In this document: positions 52,858 through 61,052 of the stretch, piece after piece
Numbering within the stretch: position 1 is the first letter of the stretch
How the letters are laid out: each line of letters begins with the position of its first letter
NCBI RefSeq assembly: GCF_009935865.1
Contig: NZ_QWEL01000012.1
Location: 42,028-106,027 of the forward strand
Source of the DNA: Odoribacter sp. Z80
GTDB lineage: Bacteria; Bacteroidota; Bacteroidia; Bacteroidales; Marinifilaceae
Reading direction: 5' to 3'
DNA: 64,000 bases
The notes under the pieces: model-generated
The model's input: only the letters and a program-made list of their open reading frames with translations
Told to the model about the DNA's origin: nothing
Database searches by the model: none
Translations under genes and position numbers: made by a program

Positions 52858-54309
52858 ATGAAAATAACAAAGTTTATTGTTCCGTTGATATTCGGGCTTA
52901 TGGGTGGCCTGATTGCTTTTTTTGTTGCCGGGGAATGGAAAGCGGATTCCCGGGTATCGTTTGCGAAGCATGAGTTTATAGGTCCCGGAATGCCCCGTCC
53001 GGTGGTACATCAGGTATTGGATGAAGGGGAAAGCGGGGGTGCCGGAAGCGTGGATTTGCGGATGGCTGCCAAAAAGACAGTCCCGGCTGTTGTAAATGTG
53101 AAAACCGTACAGATGGGAAAGGAATATTATGGAAGTCCGCTGGATTTTTGGTTTGGCATTCAGCCTCAGGTGAGGGAAGTCCCCCGCAATATGGGCATCG
53201 GTTCCGGAGTGATTATTACGGAGGATGGTTATATTATTACGAATAATCACGTGATAGACGGAAGTGACCATCTGATAGTCACTTTGAATGACAAGCGGGA
53301 ATTTGAAGCGAAAGTAATCGGCTCCGACCCGAATACGGATATTGCTTTACTCAAGATCGATGCTGAGGGGTTGCAGCCCATCGAATACGGTAATTCTGAT
53401 GATGTCGTGTTGGGAGAATGGGTTTTGGCAGTGGGAAATCCTTATAACCTGACTTCAACCGTAACGGCAGGAATTATCAGCGCTAAGGCCCGTGAGTTGG
53501 GAGGTAAAATGAACTTAGGTTCCTTTTTGCAGACTGATGCGGCAGTCAATCAGGGGAATAGCGGCGGTGCTCTCGTGAATTCCCGGGGACAATTGATAGG
53601 CATTAATACTGCTATTCAGTCTCCTACGGGAAGTTATTCCGGCTATTCCTTTGCCGTTCCGGTGAATATAGCCCGCAAAGTAGTAGGCGATTTAAAGGAA
53701 TACGGAAAAGTACAACGGGCAGTAATCGGTATCCGTATGGGAGAACTGACACCTTCTGTGGCTAAGGAATTGGATGTAGATGCACAGTATGGCATTTATG
53801 TAGGAGAAGTGATAAAAGGAGGAGCGGCAGCCAAAGCCGGATTAAAGGAAGGGGATGTGATCCAGCAATTGAATGGGTATGAAGTGAAGACGGTTCCGGA
53901 GTTCCAGGAACAGCTGGCTAAGTATGCCCCCGGAGATGCTATACAGTTTGTAGTGAACCGGGCTGGGAAGAAGAAAGTCGTTGACCTTGTCCTGCAGAGT
54001 TCTTTTGGCGATATAGCTATTTCTGAAAGTGACGGCGTATTAGGAGCTAAAGTGGAGACTTTGACTCAACAAGAACGCTACCGTTACCGGTTGAGCAAGG
54101 GAGTGAAGATTAAAGAACTCCGGGACGGGAAGTTTAAATCAGCCGGATTAACGGAGGGTTATATTATTTTGAAAATCAACGATACGGTGGTTCATCATCC
54201 TGAAGATTTGGAAAGAGCGATCAAAGCTGTGGGAGATGGAGGTATTTTTGTTACGGCTGTCAATCCGAGAGGAAGAGTGGAATATTTCGCTTTTTCTTTA
54301 CAGGATTAA
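52858..54309 (+). CDS. DegP/HtrA-family periplasmic serine protease (Do)
   Basis: Envelope quality-control protease and chaperone, 483 residues. It has an N-terminal helix or signal (about 5-24) and a trypsin-like domain with triad H131 (TNNHVIDG), D161 (NTDIALLK) and S235 (NQGNSGGAL). Two PDZ domains follow (about 275-365 and 385-480; the first includes GIYVGEVIKGGAAAKAGLKEGDVI). Complete and probably active. It lies alone between the dapF remnant and rpoD. Confidence 0.95.
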   Translation: MKITKFIVPLIFGLMGGLIAFFVAGEWKADSRVSFAKHEFIGPGMPRPVVHQVLDEGESGGAGSVDLRMAAKKTVPAVVNVKTVQMGKEYYGSPLDFWFGIQPQVREVPRNMGIGSGVIITEDGYIITNNHVIDGSDHLIVTLNDKREFEAKVIGSDPNTDIALLKIDAEGLQPIEYGNSDDVVLGEWVLAVGNPYNLTSTVTAGIISAKARELGGKMNLGSFLQTDAAVNQGNSGGALVNSRGQLIGINTAIQSPTGSYSGYSFAVPVNIARKVVGDLKEYGKVQRAVIGIRMGELTPSVAKELDVDAQYGIYVGEVIKGGAAAKAGLKEGDVIQQLNGYEVKTVPEFQEQLAKYAPGDAIQFVVNRAGKKKVVDLVLQSSFGDIAISESDGVLGAKVETLTQQERYRYRLSKGVKIKELRDGKFKSAGLTEGYIILKINDTVVHHPEDLERAIKAVGDGGIFVTAVNPRGRVEYFAFSLQD

Positions 54310-54368
54310 AAAATGTTAATACAAAAATATTGATGAAATTAACTAACTGATAAATAAATAAAAATCCA

Positions 54369-54376
54369 TACCTTTG
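54369..54376 (+). promoter_or_regulatory. -7 box of rpoD
   Basis: TACCTTTG, a perfect TAnnTTTG match, 32 bases before the rpoD ATG, so the gene carries the promoter type its own product reads. Confidence 0.6.
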
Positions 54377-54408
54377 CGGCATGTTTGCAGTGGTATATAA
54401 AAGATAGT

Positions 54409-55269
54409 ATGAGACAACTAAAAATCACAAAATCAATTACTAACAGGGAAAGTGCATCTCTGGATAAGTACTTGCAGGAAATTGGAAAAGAGGAGTTGAT
54501 TACCGTTGAAGAGGAGGTGGAATTGGCGCAGCGGATCCGGAAGGGAGATCAGAAAGCATTGGAGAAGTTGACCAGAGCAAACCTGAGATTTGTTGTTTCT
54601 GTGGCTAAACAGTATCAGAATCAGGGACTGAGTTTACCGGATTTGATTAATGAAGGCAACCTGGGATTGATCAAGGCTGCTGAGAAATTTGATGAAACCC
54701 GTGGTTTCAAATTTATCTCGTATGCAGTATGGTGGATACGTCAGTCTATTTTGCAGGCTTTGGCAGAACAATCACGTATTGTGCGTTTGCCTTTGAATCA
54801 GGTTGGGTCATTAAACAAAATCAACAAAGCGTTTTCGCGGTTTGAACAAGAGAACGAACGGCGTCCGTCTCCTGAGGAGTTGGCTGATTCTCTGGATTTA
54901 CCGGCAGAAAAAGTGGCAGATACATTGCGGGTATCGGGCCGGCATATTTCAGTGGATGCTCCGTTTGTAGAGGGAGAAGATAATAGTTTGCTGGATGTTT
55001 TGGTCAATGATGATTCGCCCATAGCAGACCGGACTTTAATCAATGAATCTCTTTCTACTGAGGTGGAAAGAGCTTTGTCGACCTTGACGGAACGGGAACG
55101 TGATATCATTAAATTGTTTTTTGGGATTAATTGCCAGGAAATGACTCTGGAGGAAATCGGAGAAAAATTCGGTTTGACACGTGAGCGGGTTCGTCAGATT
55201 AAAGAAAAGGCCATTCGGCGCTTACGCCATTCTTCACGAAGTAAATTATTAAAGACATATTTGGGATAG
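54409..55269 (+). CDS. rpoD: Primary sigma factor RpoD (short Bacteroidota type)
   Basis: Housekeeping sigma-70 factor, 286 residues from [18 protein letters not shown]. It lacks region 1.1 and the non-conserved insert of E. coli RpoD, as usual in Bacteroidota. Region 1.2 is [14 protein letters not shown], region 2 spans about 70-140 ([45 protein letters not shown]), followed by region 3 and region 4 with the helix-turn-helix [23 protein letters not shown] reject an upstream in-frame ATG because it falls between the -7 box and this start. Confidence 0.97.
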   Translation: MRQLKITKSITNRESASLDKYLQEIGKEELITVEEEVELAQRIRKGDQKALEKLTRANLRFVVSVAKQYQNQGLSLPDLINEGNLGLIKAAEKFDETRGFKFISYAVWWIRQSILQALAEQSRIVRLPLNQVGSLNKINKAFSRFEQENERRPSPEELADSLDLPAEKVADTLRVSGRHISVDAPFVEGEDNSLLDVLVNDDSPIADRTLINESLSTEVERALSTLTERERDIIKLFFGINCQEMTLEEIGEKFGLTRERVRQIKEKAIRRLRHSSRSKLLKTYLG

Positions 55270-55274
55270 TTAAA

Positions 55275-55296
55275 AAGGGCTGCGAAAGCAGCCCTT
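55275..55296 (+). terminator. Intrinsic terminator of rpoD
   Basis: AAGGGCTGC / GCAGCCCTT, a perfect 9-bp stem with a GAAA tetraloop, followed by CTTTATT. It begins five bases after the rpoD stop. Confidence 0.87.
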
Positions 55297-55317
55297 CTTT
55301 ATTGGAAGCATTTATTC

Positions 55318-55347
55318 TTTGAAATTACAGGGAAATTTCTAACTTTG
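55318..55347 (+). promoter_or_regulatory. Promoter of the triple-Rid and glycan-degradation genes
   Basis: TTTG (55318-55321), 18 bases, then TAACTTTG (55340-55347), a full -33/-7 match. It gives a leader of about 60 bases. Confidence 0.6.
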
Positions 55348-55415
55348 TCAACATTGCCTAAGTGTGTACTGGGGGTGTTGAGGTGTGTCTGTCTATAATG
55401 TAGAGTGTGCAAGTT

Positions 55416-56546
55416 ATGAAATATGAAAGAGATACTTTTGTCTGTAGTGCCGGAGATAAAGCGGTAGAAGTGAAAGTTGCTTCCGCTGTTTTTGATGTAA
55501 AGGGAAAGGTTGCAGAGTATCATTTGTTTTTTACTGTCGGACCAACGGAAGGAAGTTTTACAGAGCAGTTGGCTGCGGTGAAACAAGGAGTGGGAAAGAC
55601 CTTGAAGGAAAAAGGATGGGGGGAGGAGTCGGTGGTTTTCAAACGTTATTTTTTGAGTGATGTCGTCAATCAGGACGGAATTTTAAGAGCACAGGAGGAG
55701 AAAAGAAATGTATCTGTGGTTCAGCAGGCTCCGGCGAGTGGTTCAAAGCTGGCTTTGTGGGTATACGGGCAGTCGGGGCGGGGGAAAAATAACCCTTACC
55801 GGCATCTTTGGATGGCCGGCGGGGTAAATCCCCGGGGAGATGCGGAACAACAAACGCGGGAACTACTTGGGAGTTATGATACGGCACTGTTGAGTGAGCG
55901 GTGCCGTATGGCGACGGATTGCATAAGAACCTGGTTTTTTGTCCGGGATATAGATGTGAATTATGCCGGAGTGGTGAAAGGCAGGAGAGAGTTGTTCCGG
56001 GAATGGGGGTTGACTGAAAAGACGCATTATATTGCCAGTACAGGAATTGAAGGACGTGTGGCGGAGCCTCAGTGTAAGGTGTTGTTTGAAGCGTATGCTG
56101 TCAAAGGGTTGAAACCGGAGCAGATTCGTTATTTGCAGGCTTTGACCCATCTGAACCCTACCTGGGAATATGGAGTTACCTTTGAACGGGGGGTGAGTGT
56201 GTTGTATGGAGATCGCCGGCAGGCTTATATATCCGGTACGGCAAGTATTGATGCCGGAGGAAGCATTGTCGGAGAGGGGGATGTGACCGGGCAGGTGGCC
56301 CGGATGTGGGAAAATGTTGCAGCTTTGCTGGAAGAGGGCGGTTATGGGTTTGAAGATGTGGCCCATATGATTGTGTATATCCGGGATGCGGGCGATTATA
56401 GGGTGGTAAACAGGTTGTTTGAAGAACGTTTTCCTGAGGTTCCCAAAGTGATTGTTGTGGCGGCGGTATGTCGTCCAGGATGGTTGGTGGAGATGGAGTG
56501 CATCGCTTTAAAAGAGCAGGTATGTCCTGAATTTAATGATTTTTAA
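55416..56546 (+). CDS. Protein with three Rid/YjgF-like modules
   Basis: A 376-residue cytoplasmic protein that I read as three consecutive Rid-like folds: about 30-120 (FFTVGPTEGSFTEQLAAVKQGVGKTL), 128-235 (GDAEQQTRELLGSYDTAL ... IRTWFFVRDID ... KVLFEAYAV) and 265-370. The last is a clear RidA (YISGTASIDAGG; QVARMWENVAALLEEGGYGFEDV; VVAAVCRPGWLVEMECIALKE, with R353 near the ligand Arg of RidA). RidA removes reactive enamines as a trimer. Fused modules also occur in chorismatases (FkbO/XanB2), so chorismate or an enamine could be substrate. It precedes the GH16 gene by 34 bases. Confidence 0.75.
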   Translation: MKYERDTFVCSAGDKAVEVKVASAVFDVKGKVAEYHLFFTVGPTEGSFTEQLAAVKQGVGKTLKEKGWGEESVVFKRYFLSDVVNQDGILRAQEEKRNVSVVQQAPASGSKLALWVYGQSGRGKNNPYRHLWMAGGVNPRGDAEQQTRELLGSYDTALLSERCRMATDCIRTWFFVRDIDVNYAGVVKGRRELFREWGLTEKTHYIASTGIEGRVAEPQCKVLFEAYAVKGLKPEQIRYLQALTHLNPTWEYGVTFERGVSVLYGDRRQAYISGTASIDAGGSIVGEGDVTGQVARMWENVAALLEEGGYGFEDVAHMIVYIRDAGDYRVVNRLFEERFPEVPKVIVVAAVCRPGWLVEMECIALKEQVCPEFNDF

Positions 56547-56580
56547 TACCATAAATTTTATGTCAAGACAGGTGCAAGTA

Positions 56581-57450
56581 ATGGTTAAGCAAATGAGTTT
56601 CGTTGTGTTCAGTTTGTTGGGTTTGGTCCAGTGTCGTCAGGCAGAACAACCGGTTAAGCAATATCCGGGCTGGAAATTGGTGTGGCATGATGAGTTTGAC
56701 CGGGATGGCCATCTGAATGAGGATTGGTGGATGTATGAAAACGGCTTTGTCAGAAATAAAGAACTCCAGTGGTATCAGCCTGAAAATGCCTTTTGTGAGG
56801 ATGGTTTGCTGGTGATAGAAGCGAGAAAGGAAAGAAAAACGAATACAGCCTATGACGAACATAGTGAAAATTGGCGTTTCAACCGGCCGTTTGCTGAATA
56901 TACTTCGTCTTGTGTCAAGACGCGCATGAAAAAGGAATTTTTATATGGGCGGTTTGAAATCAGGGCAAAAATCCCGACCCGGAGTGGAGCATGGCCTGCC
57001 ATCTGGACCTTGGGTGCTGATTTGGAGTGGCCTTCTTGCGGGGAAATTGATTTGATGGAATATTACCGGATTGGCGGGGTGCCCCATATTTTGGCCAATG
57101 TTGCCTGGGGGAAAGACCGGCGCTGGGATTCGGAATGGAGGACCGGCAAAACTCCTTATGATTATTTTTTACAGAAAGATCCTCAGTGGGGAGAAAAGTT
57201 TCATGTCTGGCGGATGGATTGGGATGAGGAGGCTGTTCGGCTTTACCTGGACGATGAATTGCTGAATGAGGTATTTTTAAGTGAAACGGTAAACGGGGAT
57301 TTCGGTCAGCATCGCAACCCTTTCCGTCAACCTCATTATTTATTGCTGAATCTTGCTATTGGAGTAAGTGGCGGGATTCCTGACGAGCAGGCATTTCCTA
57401 TGAGGTATGAAATTGATTATGTCAGGGTGTATCAGAAAACCGGAGAATAG
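56581..57450 (+). CDS. GH16 family endo-glycoside hydrolase, lipoprotein
   Basis: Retaining endo-beta-glycanase. The 289 residues carry a short lipoprotein signal (MVKQMSFVVFSLLGLVQC) and one GH16 jelly-roll domain. Catalytic residues are in GEIDLME: E155 nucleophile, D157, E160 acid/base. The region WKLVWHDEFDRDG and SGAWPAIWTLG are family landmarks. GH16 members act on laminarin, mixed-linkage glucans, galactans or mucin O-glycans. With a sulfatase and fucosidase alongside, mucin O-glycanase activity is plausible but unproven. The chosen ATG gives the best signal peptide. Confidence 0.88.
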   Translation: MVKQMSFVVFSLLGLVQCRQAEQPVKQYPGWKLVWHDEFDRDGHLNEDWWMYENGFVRNKELQWYQPENAFCEDGLLVIEARKERKTNTAYDEHSENWRFNRPFAEYTSSCVKTRMKKEFLYGRFEIRAKIPTRSGAWPAIWTLGADLEWPSCGEIDLMEYYRIGGVPHILANVAWGKDRRWDSEWRTGKTPYDYFLQKDPQWGEKFHVWRMDWDEEAVRLYLDDELLNEVFLSETVNGDFGQHRNPFRQPHYLLLNLAIGVSGGIPDEQAFPMRYEIDYVRVYQKTGE

Positions 57451-57517
57451 TCAAAGACAGGAAAGCAGTTGTATAAAACTGCAGGAATTGGAGAAACCAA
57501 GTAATATCTATATAACT

Positions 57518-59095
57518 ATGATGAAGACAGTAAATTATTTTTTGCCTTTGGCCGGTTTGGCTGTTTTGAACGGGTGTGGAGGAAATGGAAAGAAAGCGGA
57601 GCAAAAAAAGCCGCTGAACATTGTATATATCATGACAGACGACCATGCTCAGCAAATGATGAGTTGTTATGAGCAGCGACATATGCAAACTCCCCATCTT
57701 GACCGTATTGCTGCTGAAGGAGTGAGATTTACCAATAGTTTTGTTTGTAATTCGCTCTCCGGTCCGAGCCGTGCTGTTCTGTTGACGGGGAAGCACAGCC
57801 ATAAGAACGGTTATACCGATAATTCCAGCGGGGCGATGTTTAACGGGGAACAACAGACTGTCCAGCAGTTGTTGCAGGCAGGCGGTTACCAGACGGCTAT
57901 GATTGGAAAATGGCATTTGGGGAGCACACCTACCTGTTTTGATTATTGGACTATTTTGCCCGGACAGGGGGATTATTATAATCCGGATTTTATCACGCCG
58001 GAAGGTACTGTCCGGAAGGAAGGGTATGTGACGAATATCATTACTGACCTGAGTATAGACTGGCTGCGGCAGAAGCGGGATACAACCAAACCTTTTTGTT
58101 TGTTTGTACATCATAAGGCTATCCATCGGAATTGGATGGCTGATACTTGTGACCTGGCATTGTATGAAGATAAGACGTTTGAGTTGCCTGCCAATTTCTG
58201 GGATGATTATCAGGGACGTATAGCTGCCGGGAAGCAGGAAATGAGTATTGATAAGGATATGACTTTGATTTATGACCTGAAAATGTTGGATGAACGGGTG
58301 GAAGATCATTATAAGTCCTTGTATATCCGTCAGCAGGATACGTTAGGAACTTACGGGCGGATGAATGCGGCCCAGAAGGCAGCCTGGAACCGCCATTATC
58401 ATCCGATTATAGAACAATTTAAAAATGCGAAACTGAGGGGAAAGGATTTGGCAAAATGGAAATATCAGCGCTATATGCGGGATTATGCAAAAGTGGTGAA
58501 GTCGCTGGATGATAATGTCGGTCGTCTTTTGGAAGAATTGGAAAAGGAAGGTTTGCTGGAAAATACATTGGTGGTTTATGCTTCTGACCAGGGCTTTTAT
58601 ATGGGAGAACACGGGTGGTTTGACAAACGGTTTATGTATGAAGAATCTATGCGTACTCCTTTGATTATGCGTTTACCGGAAGGATTTGACCGGCGGGGGG
58701 ATATTGCGCAGTTGGTACAGAATATTGATTATACGCCTACTTTTCTGGATTTGGCCGGGCTTCCTATTCCCGAAGATATTCAGGGAGTGTCTTTGTTACC
58801 CTTGTTAAAAGGTGAAAATCCGTCCGATTGGCGGAAATCGCTTTATTATCATTATTATGAATATCCGGCAGAGCATGCCGTTCGCCGTCATTACGGAGTT
58901 CGTACCGAACGTTATAAGTTAATGCATTTTTATCAGGATATTGATGCTTGGGAATTGTATGATTTACAGGAAGACCCGACAGAAATGCATAATCTTTACG
59001 GTCAGCCGGGAACCGAAGAGCTGACGAAGGAATTGAAGGCGGAATTGGAGAGTCTGCAAGTGCAGTATGATGATCCTGTCAGAAATCTGAATTAA
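57518..59095 (+). CDS. S1-family sulfatase, serine-type, lipoprotein
   Basis: Removes sulfate esters from glycans. It has 525 residues with lipobox VLNGC (Cys20). The formylglycine motif is S81-G-P-S-R followed by AVLLTG, so the residue to be oxidised is Ser, which needs an anaerobic sulfatase-maturating enzyme (anSME) not found here. Metal ligands D41/D42 are in IMTDDHAQQMM; further landmarks are MIGKWHLGS and YASDQGFYMGEHGWFDKR. It resembles GlcNAc-6-sulfatase-type enzymes. A longer ORF overlapping the GH16 3' end is rejected because the lipoprotein signal starts here. Confidence 0.92.
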   Translation: MMKTVNYFLPLAGLAVLNGCGGNGKKAEQKKPLNIVYIMTDDHAQQMMSCYEQRHMQTPHLDRIAAEGVRFTNSFVCNSLSGPSRAVLLTGKHSHKNGYTDNSSGAMFNGEQQTVQQLLQAGGYQTAMIGKWHLGSTPTCFDYWTILPGQGDYYNPDFITPEGTVRKEGYVTNIITDLSIDWLRQKRDTTKPFCLFVHHKAIHRNWMADTCDLALYEDKTFELPANFWDDYQGRIAAGKQEMSIDKDMTLIYDLKMLDERVEDHYKSLYIRQQDTLGTYGRMNAAQKAAWNRHYHPIIEQFKNAKLRGKDLAKWKYQRYMRDYAKVVKSLDDNVGRLLEELEKEGLLENTLVVYASDQGFYMGEHGWFDKRFMYEESMRTPLIMRLPEGFDRRGDIAQLVQNIDYTPTFLDLAGLPIPEDIQGVSLLPLLKGENPSDWRKSLYYHYYEYPAEHAVRRHYGVRTERYKLMHFYQDIDAWELYDLQEDPTEMHNLYGQPGTEELTKELKAELESLQVQYDDPVRNLN

Positions 59096-59132
59096 AATGT
59101 TGTTTGACGGTTTTTGAAGGAAGATTTAAGAT

Positions 59133-61034
59133 ATGAAGAAATTTTTCATTTCAGGTGTGGTGCTGTTTTTATTTCTCGGAGGATGTAAGGAGAAAGAGAC
59201 GTACCATGTGAAAGAAGTTACTTTTCCGGAAGGAGCTACTCCGGAACAGAAAATAGATATGGCTGCCCATGTAGTTCCGACAGAAGGACAGTATCGTTGG
59301 CAGCAATTGGAGCTGACTGCATTTTTACATTTCGGGATAAACACTTTTACGGAACGGGAATGGGGAGACGGAACAGAAGATCCGGTTTGGTTTAATCCGG
59401 TTGATTTGGATTGTGAACAATGGGTAAGGGCACTTCAGGCCGGCGGATTTAAGATGGTTATCCTTACGGCTAAGCATCATGACGGTTTCTGTTTATGGCC
59501 GACGAAGACGACGAAGCATTCGGTTGCATCTTCGGGTTGGAAGGACGGAAAGGGGGATGTCGTGAGGGAGTTAAGAGAAGCTTGTGACAAATACGGAATG
59601 AAGTTCGGGGTGTATTTGTCTCCCTGGGATAGAAATGCATCCTGTTACGGAGATTCTCCGGCATACAACAGGATGTTTATGGAACAGTTGCGGGAGTTGC
59701 TGGGAAATTATGGCCGGGTGGATGAAGTGTGGTTTGACGGAGCAAATGCAGAAGGACCGAACGGTAAATTGCAAATTTATGACTGGAAAGCTTTTAATGC
59801 CGTGATAGACAGCCTGCAACCCCAGGCTGTCAAGGCTATTATGGGGAATGACATCCGGTGGGTTGGTAATGAAAGGGGTTTGGGACGCGAAACGGAGTGG
59901 AGTGTTACCCCGTATGCAGCGGATAGTTATGAGAATGCGCAGGAGGAGAATGAACGTCTTGGACTGAAACCTACGGCGAAAGACCTGGGAAGCCGGGAAA
60001 AGGTGGTGGAGGCAAACCGGGTATTCTGGTATCCCTCCGAGGTGGATGTGTCTATCCGGCCGGGGTGGTTTTATCATGCAGAGCAGGATGCCCGGGTGAA
60101 ATCTTTGGCTCATCTTGTAGATATTTATTTTCAATCGGTCGGTTATAATTCGGTGTTGTTGCTGAATGTTCCTCCTGACAAACGGGGGCTGTTGAGTGAA
60201 AGTGATGTAACACGTTTGAAAGAGTTTGGGGATTATATTTCTGCTACTTTTGCAGACAACCGCTTGCAGGGCGGGGAGGTGGAACGGAAACTGAAGGTGG
60301 GGGAAATGGTGGAATATGCCCTGAAACCCGGAGAGGTTGTGAATGTGTTTATGGTGGGGGAAGACATCCGCAAGGGGCAACGGGTGGAAGAATTTGTGGT
60401 GGAGGGATGGTTAGACGGCGATTGGAAGGAATTGGCCCGGGGGACTACTGTGGGGTATAAGCGCTTGGTGCGTTTTGAGGAATGTTCTCCCGAAAAGATA
60501 CGTTTTATCTATAAACGGGGACGTGCCGGTATGAACCTAAGTTATGCAGGAGCCTACCGGGCGGAACGTTTAGACGTTCAAAGGGAGGAAAATACGGTAA
60601 TCCGGAACGAAAAGAAAGGATGGAAAGTGCTGGGAGTGGATTCAGAAATTCCTGCTCATCCGGCTGTGGCTGCTATTGATTGTAATCCGGCAACTTATTG
60701 GCAATCGGATAGTTCAGATGGCCTTCATTATCTGGAGGTGGATATGGGAAAGGAATATAAATTGTCCGGTTTTACTTATCAGCCGGTTGCGGAAAATGAT
60801 TTTGCCGGGACGGTGTATTTATATCGTTTTTATGTAAGCCGGGATGGGAAGAAATGGAGCCTTTGTGAGGGCAACGGGGAATTCAGTAATATTAAAAATA
60901 ATCCGATTTCCCAGACTATCCGGTTTAAAAATAACTATCCGGCTCGTTATTTCCGTTTTGAGGTGGTGCGGGAGATAGAGCATAGACCGTTTGTTACGGT
61001 AGGAGAGATTGGGGTACTTTACGCTTTTGACTGA
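59133..61034 (+). CDS. GH29 alpha-L-fucosidase with C-terminal F5/8-type carbohydrate-binding domain, lipoprotein
   Basis: Exo-alpha-L-fucosidase, 633 residues. Lipoprotein signal ends LFLGGC (Cys18). The GH29 barrel (about 45-370) shows LTAFLHFGINTFTEREWGDG, LTAKHHDGFCLWPT and the nucleophile D202 in VWFDGANAEGPNG. A beta-sandwich follows, then a discoidin/F5-8 type C domain (about 500-633; NPATYWQSDSSDGLHYLEVDMGKEY). The segments are typical of Bacteroides fucosidases active on host glycans. Third lipoprotein enzyme in a row, 37 bases after the sulfatase. Confidence 0.94.
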   Translation: MKKFFISGVVLFLFLGGCKEKETYHVKEVTFPEGATPEQKIDMAAHVVPTEGQYRWQQLELTAFLHFGINTFTEREWGDGTEDPVWFNPVDLDCEQWVRALQAGGFKMVILTAKHHDGFCLWPTKTTKHSVASSGWKDGKGDVVRELREACDKYGMKFGVYLSPWDRNASCYGDSPAYNRMFMEQLRELLGNYGRVDEVWFDGANAEGPNGKLQIYDWKAFNAVIDSLQPQAVKAIMGNDIRWVGNERGLGRETEWSVTPYAADSYENAQEENERLGLKPTAKDLGSREKVVEANRVFWYPSEVDVSIRPGWFYHAEQDARVKSLAHLVDIYFQSVGYNSVLLLNVPPDKRGLLSESDVTRLKEFGDYISATFADNRLQGGEVERKLKVGEMVEYALKPGEVVNVFMVGEDIRKGQRVEEFVVEGWLDGDWKELARGTTVGYKRLVRFEECSPEKIRFIYKRGRAGMNLSYAGAYRAERLDVQREENTVIRNEKKGWKVLGVDSEIPAHPAVAAIDCNPATYWQSDSSDGLHYLEVDMGKEYKLSGFTYQPVAENDFAGTVYLYRFYVSRDGKKWSLCEGNGEFSNIKNNPISQTIRFKNNYPARYFRFEVVREIEHRPFVTVGEIGVLYAFD

Positions 61035-61050
61035 TTCGGTCGAAAGCGTA
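61020..61050. terminator. Hairpin at the convergent ends of the fucosidase and dGTPase genes
   Basis: TACGCTTTTGAC pairs with GTCGAAAGCGTA over 12 positions (one T-G wobble) around a 7-base loop that contains the fucosidase stop codon. No strong T tract follows on either strand. Confidence 0.4.
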
Positions 61051-61052
61051 AA

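Noticed and set aside
57407..57517. Sulfatase start overlapping the GH16 gene
   Set aside because: The upstream 37 codons read the GH16 3' end in another frame; the lipoprotein signal begins at 57518.
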